Assembly: GCF_007644105.1 (NCBI RefSeq)
Contig: NZ_VFAC01000008.1
Location: 62,001 to 126,000, forward strand
DNA length: 64,000 bases
From: Elioraea rosea
GTDB lineage: Bacteria > Pseudomonadota > Alphaproteobacteria > Acetobacterales > Acetobacteraceae
Direction of reading: 5' to 3'
Part shown: positions 1 to 9,260 of the stretch, piece by piece
Layout: every line of letters starts with the position of its first letter
Numbering within the stretch: the first letter of the stretch is position 1
Notes under the pieces: generated by a model
What the model was told of the DNA's origin: nothing
The model's database searches: none
What the model saw: the letters and a program-made list of their open reading frames with translations, nothing else
Program-made: the position numbers and the translations under genes

Positions 1-133
1 CATCCTGCCGAAGCACCGATTGCCAGATCGCCTGGCCTGCCGGCAGGAAGAAGAACACGGCGGTGATGACGAGCTGCGGCAGCAGAAGCGCGTAGGGAAG
101 CGCCTTGTCCTTGAAGATCACCCGCCGCTGCAT
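1..133 (-). CDS. ugpA: sn-glycerol-3-phosphate ABC transporter permease UgpA (partial)
   Basis: Only the first 44 codons are in the window; the gene runs off the left edge. The visible N-terminus (MQRRVIFKDKALPY, then LLLPQLVITAVFFFLPAGQA) has the short basic leader and first membrane helix typical of UgpA, one of the two inner-membrane permeases of the glycerol-3-phosphate importer. It lies 72 bases downstream of ugpB on the same strand, the usual ugpB-ugpA order. The call rests on the N-terminus plus the neighbour. Confidence 0.85.
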   Translation of the reverse strand, partial: MQRRVIFKDKALPYALLLPQLVITAVFFFLPAGQAIWQSVLRQD

Positions 134-205
134 CGTCCGCGCCCCTAGCTGGTCGGGGCCGCCGGCGCATCGCGCATGCCGGCGGCCCTTCCCTTTCCTA
201 CATGA

Positions 206-1534
206 TCACGAGCGGTTGGCGCGCTCGAAGTTGCGCAGCACCGCGTTGCCGCGCCGGTTGGCGTTCTCCAGGGCCTGTTGCGCGTTCTGCTGTCCCTGGA
301 ACGCCTTCTCGAGCTCCTCCTGGATGATGTTGCGGATCTCCACGAAGCCGCCGAGGCGGAAGCCCTGGCTCGCCGGCGTCGGCGAGGCGCGGTTGAGCTG
401 GATGATCGCTGCGTCGGCGCCGGGGTTCTGCGTGTAGAACCCTTCCGCCTTGGACTTCTCGTAGGCAGCGACGGTGATGGGCACGTAGCCCGTCACCTGG
501 TGCCACCACTGGTCCTGCTCGGGCCGGCTGATGAAGCGGAAGAACTCCGCCACCCCCTGATACTCCGCCGGGGTGCGGTTGCGCGCCGTCAGCGTCCAGA
601 GGCTCGCACCGCCGATCACGCCGTTGCGCGGGCTCTCGGTCACGTCGTGATGGTAGGGAAGCGGCACGGAGGCCCACTTGAACTTCGCGTCCGCCACGAT
701 GCGCGCGCGGCCGGCCGAGGAGTTGAAGCTGATCGCGCACTCGCCGTTCGGGAACAGCGGATCTGCGGCGTTGTCGCGCCCGGCGTAGCGGAACAGCCCT
801 TCCTTCTGCATGTCGAGCAGGAAGTTCACGTGCTTGACGAAGAACGGGTCGGTCAGGTTCAGCGTCGCGTCCATGCCTTCGAAGCCGTTCGCCTTGGTGG
901 CGAAAGCGACGTTGTGGATCGAGGACATCTGCTCGAACATCACCCAGGTCGGCCAAGCGGTGGTCATCGCACAGGCCTGCGGGTTCTGCGCGCGGATCTT
1001 GCGGGCGGCCTCGCGCACCTCGGCCCATGTCTTCGGCGGCTCGGTCACGCCGGCCCGCTCGAGCATGTCAAGGTTGAGCCACATCACCGCGGAGGAGGAG
1101 TTGTGCGGCATCGCGACGAGCCGGCCCTGCGTGTCGCTGTAGTAGCCGCGCACGCCCGCGAGATACTGCGCGGGGTCGATCGCCACGCCGGTCTCCGAGG
1201 AGAGCTGGTGCACCGGCTTGATGGCAGGGCCGGCCGCCATCATCGTCGCGGTGCCGACCTCGAACACCTGCGCGATGTGCGGCGGGTTGCCCGCGCGCCA
1301 GCCGGCGATCGCGCCGGTCATCGTCTCGACGTAGCTGCCCTTGAAGGTCGCCACCACCGTGAAGCGGTCCTGGCTCTCGTTGAAGCGGCGCACCTGCTCC
1401 TGCACCCGCTCCCCGAGCTGGCCGCCGAGGCCGTACCAGAACTGGATCTCGGTGCGCTGCTGCGCGCTGGCCGGTGCGGCGCTGAGCGATGCGGCGACCA
1501 GGCACGCACCCGTCAGCAATGTCCTGCGAAGCAT
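206..1534 (-). CDS. ugpB: sn-glycerol-3-phosphate-binding periplasmic protein UgpB
   Basis: This 442-residue extracellular solute-binding protein delivers glycerol-3-phosphate or glycerophosphodiesters to the UgpAE permease. A Sec signal peptide (MLRRTLLTGACLVAASLSA, probable cleavage after ASA) precedes a mature start containing EIQFWYGLGG, typical of UgpB. The region around residue 75 (AGNPPHIAQVFEVGTATMM) and the later YVPITVAAYE segment also fit the family, as does the length. The ATG at 1534 was chosen over the one at 1549 because it starts exactly at the signal peptide and follows a GGGGAG ribosome site. Regulation by phosphate is likely from family knowledge and from the repeats upstream. 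Confidence 0.93.
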   Translation of the reverse strand: MLRRTLLTGACLVAASLSAAPASAQQRTEIQFWYGLGGQLGERVQEQVRRFNESQDRFTVVATFKGSYVETMTGAIAGWRAGNPPHIAQVFEVGTATMMAAGPAIKPVHQLSSETGVAIDPAQYLAGVRGYYSDTQGRLVAMPHNSSSAVMWLNLDMLERAGVTEPPKTWAEVREAARKIRAQNPQACAMTTAWPTWVMFEQMSSIHNVAFATKANGFEGMDATLNLTDPFFVKHVNFLLDMQKEGLFRYAGRDNAADPLFPNGECAISFNSSAGRARIVADAKFKWASVPLPYHHDVTESPRNGVIGGASLWTLTARNRTPAEYQGVAEFFRFISRPEQDQWWHQVTGYVPITVAAYEKSKAEGFYTQNPGADAAIIQLNRASPTPASQGFRLGGFVEIRNIIQEELEKAFQGQQNAQQALENANRRGNAVLRNFERANRS

Positions 1535-1598
1535 GATGGCTCTCCCCATGGGTGGATCTTGGCTAGGCCCTGTGGCTTGGGGCGTGTAGCGGGCGCAT

Positions 1599-1627
1599 GT
1601 TACGCGACGGTGACGGAACGGTGAAGG
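1599..1627 (-). promoter_or_regulatory. PHO-box-like repeats upstream of ugpB
   Basis: Read on the minus strand, three related 7-base units (CCTTCAC, CCGTCAC, GCGTAAC) occur exactly 11 bases apart, the period of PhoB half-sites (consensus CTGTCAT with 4-base spacers). They end about 65 bases upstream of ugpB. The ugp operon belongs to the Pho regulon in other bacteria. Matches to consensus are imperfect. The same bases can also form a hairpin (GTGACGGAAC against GTTCCGGGTCAC), so this could instead be a terminator for the upstream DUF2842 gene. Confidence 0.35.
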
Positions 1628-1651
1628 TTCCGGGTCACGCCTTCCGCCCGG

Positions 1652-1846
1652 TCAGGTCCTGCCGTCCTGCACCCAGCGGATCAGCCGCGCCGCAGGCCAG
1701 GTCCAGACGATGCCGGCGACCGCGAAGCACATGAGATCGAGCGCCCAGTGATGCCCGGTGACATGGTCTGCGAGCTCAAGAACGCCCACAAGGTAGGCCA
1801 GCAAGGCCACGCCACCGCCGATGGCGGCGACCGCTCCGCGCCCCAT
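1652..1846 (-). CDS. DUF2842-like small membrane protein
   Basis: A 64-residue protein with two predicted membrane helices (about residues 5-26 and 34-52) and a basic tail. The second half, including HWALDLMCFAVAGIVWTWPA and then LIRWV, resembles DUF2842, a family of short membrane proteins of unknown role common in alphaproteobacteria. It starts 3 bases after the stop of the gene at 1850-2605 on the same strand, so the two are probably cotranscribed. No function can be assigned. Confidence 0.65.
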   Translation of the reverse strand: MGRGAVAAIGGGVALLAYLVGVLELADHVTGHHWALDLMCFAVAGIVWTWPAARLIRWVQDGRT

Positions 1847-1849
1847 GGC

Positions 1850-2605
1850 TCAGCGTGCCCGGGGAACGAGGGTGGTGCGGAGCGAGGCCAGCTGGGCCTC
1901 GACCGAGACGGCAACCGCGGAGGGCACCACGAGCGCCTCGTCCTCGAGCGCGTCGCAGCCGGGGAAGCGCCTGGCATGGGCGTCGATCGCCTCGTCACGC
2001 GCCAGGAGGAGGGCGAGGACCTGCGGCTGGAAGAGCTGGACCACCGCGGTGACCCAGATCGCCGCCGGCATCGAGGGCCGGGCGAGCTCGACCACGAACC
2101 GGTCGACCAGCCGCACGGCCTCCGGGGCGTCGACCCAGGTCTCGTCGGTCACCCACCGGTTGGTCGTGAACAGGCCCGACGGCATCCCCTGCCGGTCGAT
2201 CGAGATTCCAATGATGTGGGCGAGGCCCGAGCCGCGCCGAGGCCCGCGCGAGGCCGGCTCGGGGGCGGGCAGGAAGCAATGGAAATGCCCGGGTGCCGGC
2301 CCCGCCTCGCCGCCGATCCACGGCATCGGGTGGCGGTGGAAGAAGAAGCGCGCGCCGCTTTCGGGGTCCACGATGTCGGTCTGGGGGTAGTGCGCATAGT
2401 CGTGCATCCGCCCCTCTTCGCCGACCATCTCTTCGACGATCGAGCAGCCTGTCTTGGCCAGCAGCCGCGCCGTCGTGATCAGGCGCGTGCCGGCCTCGAC
2501 CATCCGGGCAAGTCGGGCCGGCGGCAGCGCCTCGAACGCCACAGGCGGCGGCATGAGCGGCGCGACCGGCTGGACGGGCGGCGGCAAAGGGGTTTCCTCC
2601 CGCAT
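1850..2605 (-). CDS. conserved protein of unknown function (possibly DUF6969)
   Basis: This is a 251-residue soluble protein without signal peptide or membrane helix. After a proline-rich start it has well-ordered blocks: DYAHYPQTDI, FFFHRHPMPW, HFHCFL, HIIGISIDRQGMP and FTTNRWVTDETW. The many His residues could bind a metal, but that is inference. I believe the pattern matches the DUF6969 family, without certainty. The start at 2605 was chosen because upstream in-frame codons run antisense into apt. It is divergent from apt and probably cotranscribed with the DUF2842-like gene. Confidence 0.7.
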   Translation of the reverse strand: MREETPLPPPVQPVAPLMPPPVAFEALPPARLARMVEAGTRLITTARLLAKTGCSIVEEMVGEEGRMHDYAHYPQTDIVDPESGARFFFHRHPMPWIGGEAGPAPGHFHCFLPAPEPASRGPRRGSGLAHIIGISIDRQGMPSGLFTTNRWVTDETWVDAPEAVRLVDRFVVELARPSMPAAIWVTAVVQLFQPQVLALLLARDEAIDAHARRFPGCDALEDEALVVPSAVAVSVEAQLASLRTTLVPRAR

Positions 2606-2720
2606 CGTTTCCGATGCTGGTCGCGTCGGCCAGCCCACGCATTGATCGACGTCAACCCACGCCGGGCGCGAAACTGCGCGCCCCGATATCCCGCCGGACG
2701 GTGGGTATGAGGGGAGGCGA

Positions 2721-2749
2721 TTCACCAGGCGCGGGGATTGCTCTAGCAT
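2721..2749 (+). promoter_or_regulatory. candidate sigma-70 promoter of apt
   Basis: TTCACC at 2721-2726 and TAGCAT at 2744-2749 are separated by 17 bases, 30 bases upstream of the apt ATG. This is an acceptable match to -35 and -10 elements in an otherwise GC-rich gap between divergent genes. There is no experimental support. Confidence 0.35.
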
Positions 2750-2779
2750 TTCAACCATGGTGGCAGAGATAGGTGGCTG

Positions 2780-3295
2780 ATGGACCTGCGCGAACATATT
2801 CGTGGCATTCCCGATTTTCCCAAGCCCGGGATCCTCTTCTATGACATCTCCACCCTGCTCGCGCATGGCGAGGCGTGGGCGGTGGCGATGGCGCGGATGG
2901 CCGCCGCCGTCCGGCGCCACCAGCCCGACCTCGTCGCCGGCGTGGAAAGCCGCGGCTTCCTGGTCGCCGCGCCGCTCGCCCTCAAGCTCGGCTGCGGCTT
3001 CGTCATGCTCCGCAAGCGCGGCAAGCTGCCAGGCCGGGTCATCGGGCATGACTACGCGCTCGAATACGGCACCGACAGGATCGAGGTGCAGGAAGGAATG
3101 GTCCCAGCGGGCGCCCGCGTCGTGGTGGTCGATGACCTGCTTGCCACGGGCGGCACGATGGCGGCCGGGATCGCGCTGCTTCGCGAGGTCGGCGCGGTCG
3201 TCCCGGCCGCAGCGGCGCTGATCGAGCTCTCCTTCCTCGGCGGGCGGAAGCGGCTCGACGTTCCGGTCGAGACCCTGATCGCCTACGACGAATGA
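2780..3295 (+). CDS. apt: adenine phosphoribosyltransferase
   Basis: Apt converts adenine and PRPP to AMP and pyrophosphate in cytosolic purine salvage. The 171 residues match the family length. The PRPP-binding loop [13 protein letters not shown] lies at residues 114-126. The Apt hallmarks [14 protein letters not shown] at the N-terminus, GVESRGF near residue 54 and RKRGKLPG near residue 79 are all intact. The stop overlaps the ATG of the following LOV histidine kinase by 4 bases, so the two are translationally coupled, an unusual partner for apt. Confidence 0.97.
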   Translation: MDLREHIRGIPDFPKPGILFYDISTLLAHGEAWAVAMARMAAAVRRHQPDLVAGVESRGFLVAAPLALKLGCGFVMLRKRGKLPGRVIGHDYALEYGTDRIEVQEGMVPAGARVVVVDDLLATGGTMAAGIALLREVGAVVPAAAALIELSFLGGRKRLDVPVETLIAYDE

Positions 3296-5298
3296 CGGCG
3301 CGCCGCGGCGCTGCAGCCGGGAAAGGCAGGGCCGACCCGCTGCTGCCGGGCCTTGCCGCGCTCGGCGGCCCCTCAGCCGCCGCCTCGCTGCTCGAGGCCG
3401 CGATCGCCGCCGCCCCGACCGGGCTCGTCATCTCCGACGCCAGGCAGCCCGACTGCCCGATCGTCTTCATGAACGCTGCCTTCACGGACATCACCGGCTA
3501 TCCGCCCGACGAGGTGCTCGGGCGGAACTGCCGGTTCCTCCAGGGCAAGGGAACCGACCCGAAGGCCGTGGCCAGGGTGCGGCGGGCAATCGCGGCGGCG
3601 CGGCCGGTGACGGTCGAGATGCTGAACTTCCGCCGCGACGGGACGCGGTTCTGGAACGAGCTCCGCATCGCGCCGGTGTTCGGCGAGGGCGGGGTGCTCA
3701 CCCATTTCATCGGCATCCAACACGACGTGACCGCCCGCCGGGCGGCTGAGCAGCGCGAGGCGCGGGCGCGTCGCGCCGCCGAGCGGGCAAGCCGCACGAA
3801 ATCGGACTTCCTCGCGACGATGAGCCACGAGATCCGCACGCCAATGAACGGGGTGATGGGCACGCTCTCGCTGCTTCTCGAGACGGAGATGACGCCCGAG
3901 CAGAGGAGCTTCGCAGAGACCGCGCGGCGCTGCGGCCAGGACCTGCTCGCCATCATCAACGACGTGCTCGACATCAGCCGCATCGAGGCCGGAATGCTCC
4001 GGCTCGACGATGCCGCCTTCGCCCTCGCCCCGACGCTTCGCGCCGTGCTCGACCTCGCCGCGCCCGCCGCCGCAGCGAAGGGCATCACCCTCTCCGCCGA
4101 GATCGACCCGGGCCTCCCCCCCGCACTTCGCGGCGACGCACAGAGGCTGCGCCAGGTCCTGACCAACCTGATCGACAACGCGGTGAAGTTCACAGGCATC
4201 GGCGGCGTCACGCTCACCGCCGCGAGCGAGGGGACGGGGCAGGACGGCCGCGTCCGGCTCAGGCTCTCGGTCGCCGATACCGGCATCGGCATCCCGGCGG
4301 AGGTTCAGGCGCGGCTGTTCCGGCGATGGACGCAGGCGGATGCGTCGATCACCGCCCGGTTCGGCGGTTCGGGGCTTGGGCTCACCATCTGCCGCAGGCT
4401 GGTGCGGCTGATGGGCGGGGAGATCGGCCTCGAGAGCGAGCCGGGGAAGGGCTCCACCTTCACGGTCAGGCTCGCCCTTCCCACCGCCCCCGCGGATGCG
4501 GTGGTCGCGCCCGAGGCAGAACGTGCCGTCCCCGCCGACGCCACGGTCCAGCCGGGCGCGCGCGGCCGGCGCATCCTGCTCGCCGAGGACAGCAGGGCAA
4601 ACCAGATCGTTGCCGCAGCCACGCTCCGCCGTGCGGGCTACGCCGTCGAGATCGCCGAGGACGGCGACCAGGCCGTCGCCCGCGCCGCCTCGGGCGGGTT
4701 CGACCTGGTGCTGATGGACATCCAGATGCCCAAGCGCACCGGCATCGAGGCGACGGTCGCGATCCGCCGCCTGCCCGGGCCTGAGGCGCAGGTGCCGATC
4801 GTGGCGATGACCGCCTCTGCCCTGCCGGGCGACCGGGAGGCCTGCCTTGAAGCGGGGATGGACGGATACCTCGCCAAGCCCGTTGAAGCGCGGGCGCTTC
4901 TCTCCACGGTCGCCGCGACGCTCGAGGGGCGCGAGGCGGCCCCGGCGCGCGAGGCCGCGGGCGCGGCGATGCTCGACCACGCGATGATCGAGGAGATGCG
5001 CGACGCCGTTGGCGAGGACCGGATGGCGCACCTGATGGGCATCTTCGCCGACGAGACCCGCTCCCGGCTCGACCAGCTGGCCGAGGCTGCGGCACGGCAC
5101 GACCTCGCCGCCATGGCCCATCTCTGCCACGGGCTGCGCAGCGCGGCCGGAACGTTCGGCGCGACGGCGCTGACCGAGGCCGCGCGCAGGCTCGAGAGGC
5201 ATTGCGTGGAAGGCGACGGCGCGGCGGCGGAGGAGGTCTACGCGACCATCCCCGCGCTCGCCCGCGCGAGCCTCGCCGCGCTCACCGCCCGCACGTAG
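3292..5298 (+). CDS. LOV-domain hybrid sensor histidine kinase (LOV-HisKA-HATPase-REC-HPt)
   Basis: This 668-residue soluble protein is a likely blue-light sensor. The LOV domain (about 35-148) carries the flavin motif GRNCRFLQ with the photoadduct cysteine at 80, followed by [11 protein letters not shown] and [10 protein letters not shown] short coiled coil leads to HisKA with phosphoacceptor His179 in [11 protein letters not shown]. The HATPase domain has N-box DNAVKF near 296, DTGIGIP at 329 and GGSGLGL at 358. A receiver domain (about 427-545) has Asp476 in LMDIQMP, and the C-terminal HPt domain has His613 in CHGLRSAAG. No membrane helix is seen. All phosphorelay residues are present; the downstream regulator is not in the window. 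Confidence 0.94.
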   Translation: MTARRGAAAGKGRADPLLPGLAALGGPSAAASLLEAAIAAAPTGLVISDARQPDCPIVFMNAAFTDITGYPPDEVLGRNCRFLQGKGTDPKAVARVRRAIAAARPVTVEMLNFRRDGTRFWNELRIAPVFGEGGVLTHFIGIQHDVTARRAAEQREARARRAAERASRTKSDFLATMSHEIRTPMNGVMGTLSLLLETEMTPEQRSFAETARRCGQDLLAIINDVLDISRIEAGMLRLDDAAFALAPTLRAVLDLAAPAAAAKGITLSAEIDPGLPPALRGDAQRLRQVLTNLIDNAVKFTGIGGVTLTAASEGTGQDGRVRLRLSVADTGIGIPAEVQARLFRRWTQADASITARFGGSGLGLTICRRLVRLMGGEIGLESEPGKGSTFTVRLALPTAPADAVVAPEAERAVPADATVQPGARGRRILLAEDSRANQIVAAATLRRAGYAVEIAEDGDQAVARAASGGFDLVLMDIQMPKRTGIEATVAIRRLPGPEAQVPIVAMTASALPGDREACLEAGMDGYLAKPVEARALLSTVAATLEGREAAPAREAAGAAMLDHAMIEEMRDAVGEDRMAHLMGIFADETRSRLDQLAEAAARHDLAAMAHLCHGLRSAAGTFGATALTEAARRLERHCVEGDGAAAEEVYATIPALARASLAALTART

Positions 5299-5332
5299 GG
5301 GTGAGGCACGCGCGGCGATTGCGCCCCCCGGC

Positions 5333-6325
5333 TCAGTCCGTCATCCGGTCGAGTGCGGGGTGCAGCCTGAACAGCATGAGCTTCACGATGATGGGGCCAA
5401 GCACGCCGGCGGCCATCAGCACGGGGAAGAACAGCAGGAAGTTCGCCCCGTCCCACGGCATCACCCGCAGCATCACCCCCTTGGCGACGCCGATGGCGAT
5501 GGTGTTGAGCAGGTAGATCGCGAAGGTGAACCGGCCGAACACGTGCGACCAGGCCGGGCGCTGGCCGTAAAGCGCGAGCACCGTGCCGTGGATCGCCGGG
5601 ATCGACAGAATGGCGGTCGCGAACGCGATGGCCGGGCGCCACGCCGCAGGCGCGAACTCGAAGCCCACGAGAAGGGCCGCGAAGACAGGCAGCAGGATCG
5701 GCCCGAAGCGCGCGAGCGGACCGTCGAGTGCGCGAGCCCGTTCGCCTGCGAGCGCACCGACGGCGAAGTAGAACGCCACCTCCGCCGCCTTGTTCAGGTA
5801 GAGCCTGTCCGGCAGCCCCGTCGCGAGGACGATCGCGCCCACCGCCAGGTGCGGCCAGTAGCCGAGCCGGAGCCAGGCGAGCGGCGGCGTGAGTGCGAGG
5901 AACAGGAACAGGCAGAACATGAACCACACCGACCCCGAGGGGCTCTGCCGCGTCGTCCAGAACAGGTCGACGAGCCCGTCGAGAAGGCCCGAGGGGCGAT
6001 TGTCGACATGGATGACGGAGGCCGCGACCATCTTGCCGACGAGAACGACGAGCCCGAAGGCGAAGAACGGCACCAGAAGCCGCACCGCGCGGGAACGGAG
6101 GAAGCCCGCATAGCGCGCGGGCGTGACGGATCCGATGCCGATATAGGCCGCCACGTATCCCGAGAGATACATGAAGAACGGCATGTGGAACCGGTAGACC
6201 GCCGCGCGGGCGTAGTCGTACCACGCGTTGTCGGCGGGGCTCTCGCGCGCGACGATGTGGCCGAACACCACGAGCAGGATCGCGATGCCCTTGGCGTTGT
6301 CGATGTCGAAGCGCCGCTCTGCCAT
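5333..6325 (-). CDS. acyltransferase family 3 membrane protein
   Basis: This 330-residue polytopic protein has about ten membrane helices. The N-terminus FDIDNAKGIAILLVVFGH, with its buried histidine, and the FHMPFFMYLSGY motif near residue 45 are typical of acyltransferase-3 / OatA-like enzymes, which O-acetylate sugars, lipids or peptidoglycan at the membrane. It is convergent with the histidine kinase gene. The acceptor cannot be told from the sequence. Confidence 0.85.
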   Translation of the reverse strand: MAERRFDIDNAKGIAILLVVFGHIVARESPADNAWYDYARAAVYRFHMPFFMYLSGYVAAYIGIGSVTPARYAGFLRSRAVRLLVPFFAFGLVVLVGKMVAASVIHVDNRPSGLLDGLVDLFWTTRQSPSGSVWFMFCLFLFLALTPPLAWLRLGYWPHLAVGAIVLATGLPDRLYLNKAAEVAFYFAVGALAGERARALDGPLARFGPILLPVFAALLVGFEFAPAAWRPAIAFATAILSIPAIHGTVLALYGQRPAWSHVFGRFTFAIYLLNTIAIGVAKGVMLRVMPWDGANFLLFFPVLMAAGVLGPIIVKLMLFRLHPALDRMTD

Positions 6326-6402
6326 GCCTTCCCTTCCCGGCCGGCGGGTCCTATCCCATCGGCGCCCGCGCTGTCACGCGCGGTGTCGCCGGCCGTTGCG
6401 GC

Positions 6403-7365
6403 TCAGGTCGAGGGAAGCCGGCGCGCGACGTGCAGCATGCCGGTCGCGTAGCTGATCCACACGCGATGGCGGAGCAGGAACGCCCCGCCGAGGATGGCAT
6501 CGGCGACCGCGAGCGGCGTCGGCCCGCCAGGGGCGGGAACGATCAGCGCGATCGGCACGCGCTCGGCGCGCATCGGGCCCATGACGACGCTCTGCGCGAC
6601 CCGCACGCGCACCTCCGCCTGCCTGCCCGACCAGTCGCGCAACCGCCCCATGCCGATCTCGCCTGGTGCGCCGGGAACGATGCCGAGCCGCTCCGCCCCA
6701 GGACGGAGCAGGGTGATCCCGCCATTCGAGCCGGTGTCGAGAAGCGCCATCAGCGGAACCCCATCGATGGCGATCGGCGCGAAGAGGAGGTTGCCGGGGC
6801 CGCGCCGCAACGGCACCGAAACGTACGGCTCGGCGAACGGAACGAGCCCCTGCTCGCAGCCCGATGCCGAGTGAAGCCGCATCGCCCGCGCCTCGGGGTC
6901 GATCTCGAGATCGAAGCGCGACAGAAGCCCCGCCCCGAGAATGCCGTCGACAGGCTGGTTGCCGGCGACATGGGCCTCCGTCGGCTGCACCGCCATCCAG
7001 GCAGCGACAGGCGGCAGCCCGCCGATGGAAAACCCCGGCAGCCGCACATGCACGACGGGAACCACGCCGCCGACGACCGTCGCTGCCTGCCGGCCGGTGC
7101 TGACGGGGTTGAGCGCGAGCTGGCGCACGGTCGCGCGGCTGAGCGAGCCCTGCTCGCTGTCGCCGGTATCGACCTGGAGGCGAAGCGGCGCACCGCCGCC
7201 CTCGGCAGGAATGACGAGCGTGTTCGAATCGAACCGCCCGGCCACCTCCGCCTCGAGGGTGACGGCACAGCCGGGCGGCTGGCGCGGCGCGCCGCCTGTG
7301 ACGGCGTCCGGCGTTGCCGCACAGGCGCCGGCAAGCAGCAGCGCGGCAAGCGCGAGATGGCGCAT
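6403..7365 (-). CDS. retropepsin-like aspartyl protease lipoprotein with two DTG domains
   Basis: The chosen ATG at 7365 begins a hydrophobic leader ending LLAGAC, a marginal lipobox with Cys15, giving a 320-residue envelope protein. Two retroviral-type aspartyl protease units follow, with DTG at residues 66-68 (LQVDTGDSEQG) and DTGS at 210-213 (ALLDTGSNGG). Each has a C-terminal strand of the ILGA/ILGG type (GILGAGLLSRFDLEID, AILGGAFLLRHR). Retropepsins normally need two DTG loops in a dimer, so the two halves may form one active site within a single chain. The substrate is unknown. Residues upstream of 7365 in the same frame look non-coding. Confidence 0.8.
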   Translation of the reverse strand: MRHLALAALLLAGACAATPDAVTGGAPRQPPGCAVTLEAEVAGRFDSNTLVIPAEGGGAPLRLQVDTGDSEQGSLSRATVRQLALNPVSTGRQAATVVGGVVPVVHVRLPGFSIGGLPPVAAWMAVQPTEAHVAGNQPVDGILGAGLLSRFDLEIDPEARAMRLHSASGCEQGLVPFAEPYVSVPLRRGPGNLLFAPIAIDGVPLMALLDTGSNGGITLLRPGAERLGIVPGAPGEIGMGRLRDWSGRQAEVRVRVAQSVVMGPMRAERVPIALIVPAPGGPTPLAVADAILGGAFLLRHRVWISYATGMLHVARRLPST

Positions 7366-7571
7366 GATCATGCGCCGCGCGCGCTCCCGCAAAGCGTTCC
7401 CGATGCTGTCGTCATCCTGTCCCGGCACCCGTCTCTGCATGCGCCATCCTGCCCTCGCGAGGCGGCGGAGCACAACGCAGCACGCGCCCCGCCCTTTCCA
7501 ATGGGGGAGTTTGGCGCGATCCTGCCCCGAGCCCGGACGACAGGGACAAGGCAAGGGAGGGACGCGCGGCA

Positions 7572-9260
7572 ATGACGGCCGAGCCAGGCAACACGGGCGC
7601 GGAGACGCTCGCGCAGATGATCGCGGGCTATGGCGCGACGCATGTCTTCTTCGTCGACGCCATCCTCCGCCGCACGCTCATCGCGCTCGAGGGGCACGGG
7701 GTGCGGCGCATCCTCGCGCACAGCGAGAAGGCCGCCGCCTACATGGCCGACGGCTACGCGCGCGCATCGGGGCGCGTCGGCGTCGTGATGGCGCAGAGCG
7801 TCGGCGCCGCGAATCTGGCTGCCGGGCTCCAGGATGCCTACCTGCATCGCGCACCGATCGTCGCGCTGACCGGCCGCAAGCCGCCCTTCGCGCAAGCGCG
7901 CAACGCCTACCAGGAGATCGAGCACCGACCGATGTTCCGGCCCGTCACCGTGTTCGATGCCGATGTCGATCACCCGGACGAACTCCCGCGCCTGCTTCGC
8001 CAGGCCTTCCGCGCCGCAACCGGGCCGACGCCGCGGCCGGCGCATCTCGACCTGCTCGGGCTCCAGGCCGAGGCAATCGAAACGGCGACGATCACGGCCG
8101 ATGCCTCCGTCGATCCGCGGCACGCGCGCGTGCCCGCACACCGCGCCCCGCCTGCGCACGCCGACATCGAGGCGGCGGTGGCGCGGCTTGCCGGCGCGCG
8201 CAGCGTCGCCATCGTTGCCGGCGCCGGAGCGATGCTGTCTGGCGCAGGCGAGGCACTTGCAGCACTCGCCCGCCGCCTCGCAGCGCCGGTTGCCACAAGC
8301 CTCGGCGCGCGCGGGATCATCGACACGCGCGACCCGCTCAGCATCGGCACCGTGGGCACCTACGGGGCGCCGCCGGCCAACCGCATCGTCCACGCAGCCG
8401 ACGTGGTTCTCTTCGTCGGCACCCATGCAGGCGACCAGCCGACGCTCGACTGGCGTGTGCCCACACCGGGCACCCCGATCGTGCAGATCGACGCCGACAC
8501 CGCCGAGATCGGCCGCGCCTATCCCGACACGGTCGCCGTGCCGGCCGATGCGCGCCTGGCGCTCGAGGCGCTGCTCGCCGCCCTTCCCGATGCCGCACCG
8601 GACGGTGCATTCGCCGACTGGGCCGCGGGCATCGTCGGTACCTGGCAAAGCACGATGGCGCCGCTGATGGCATCCGACGCAGCGCCCATCCGTGTCGAGC
8701 GGCTCTGCGCGGAGATCACCCGCGCGCTGCCGGAGGACGCGGTCCTCGTCGCCGACACGGGCTACTCGGGGATCTGGACCGCAACCTGCGTCGAGCTCAC
8801 GCCGCGGCAGCTCTATCTCCGCGCGGCAGGCTCGCTCGGCTGGTCGTTTCCGGCAGCGATCGGGGCAGCGCTCGCCTGCCCCGACCGGCCTGTGCTGTGC
8901 TTCTCCGGCGACGGTGCGATCTACTACCACCTGACCGAGCTCGAGACCGCACGGCGGCACAACGTTCCGGTCGTTCTCGTGATCAACAACAACTCCGCCT
9001 TCGGCCAGGGGCTGGTCAACATCCGCAGGATGCAGGGCAACCGCCCGGGTAATGTCGATGAGCTGATCCGCTTCGGGCCGACCGATTTCGCGGCGATCGC
9101 GCGGGCCTTTGGCGTCGAGGGGATCCGCGTGGAGAACCCGGCCGAGATCGGCCCCGCGCTCGCGCGCGCGCTCGCCGCGCGGCGGCCCGTTGTCGTCGAC
9201 GTGGTGACGGACGCGGAACCCCGCGCGCCAGAGCCATGGGTTCCGGGAATGGAGGGATGA
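7572..9260 (+). CDS. thiamine diphosphate-dependent enzyme, acetolactate-synthase-like
   Basis: A 562-residue ThDP enzyme with the three domains of the acetohydroxyacid synthase / decarboxylase superfamily. The catalytic glutamate that activates ThDP is Glu52 (AHSEKAAAYMADGYAR). The central domain spans about 190-330, and the ThDP/Mg motif starts at Gly446 (SGDGAIYY) and ends in VLVINNN. It is the first gene of a three-gene plus-strand operon and overlaps the next gene by 4 bases. Neither the partner genes nor the operon suggests valine or isoleucine synthesis; decarboxylation or carboligation of a 2-oxo acid in a catabolic route is more likely. The substrate is unknown. Confidence 0.88.
   Translation: MTAEPGNTGAETLAQMIAGYGATHVFFVDAILRRTLIALEGHGVRRILAHSEKAAAYMADGYARASGRVGVVMAQSVGAANLAAGLQDAYLHRAPIVALTGRKPPFAQARNAYQEIEHRPMFRPVTVFDADVDHPDELPRLLRQAFRAATGPTPRPAHLDLLGLQAEAIETATITADASVDPRHARVPAHRAPPAHADIEAAVARLAGARSVAIVAGAGAMLSGAGEALAALARRLAAPVATSLGARGIIDTRDPLSIGTVGTYGAPPANRIVHAADVVLFVGTHAGDQPTLDWRVPTPGTPIVQIDADTAEIGRAYPDTVAVPADARLALEALLAALPDAAPDGAFADWAAGIVGTWQSTMAPLMASDAAPIRVERLCAEITRALPEDAVLVADTGYSGIWTATCVELTPRQLYLRAAGSLGWSFPAAIGAALACPDRPVLCFSGDGAIYYHLTELETARRHNVPVVLVINNNSAFGQGLVNIRRMQGNRPGNVDELIRFGPTDFAAIARAFGVEGIRVENPAEIGPALARALAARRPVVVDVVTDAEPRAPEPWVPGMEG

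Noticed and set aside
7205-7245. tRNA-like TTCGAATC sequence
   Set aside because: It lies within the aspartyl protease gene and no cloverleaf can be drawn around it.
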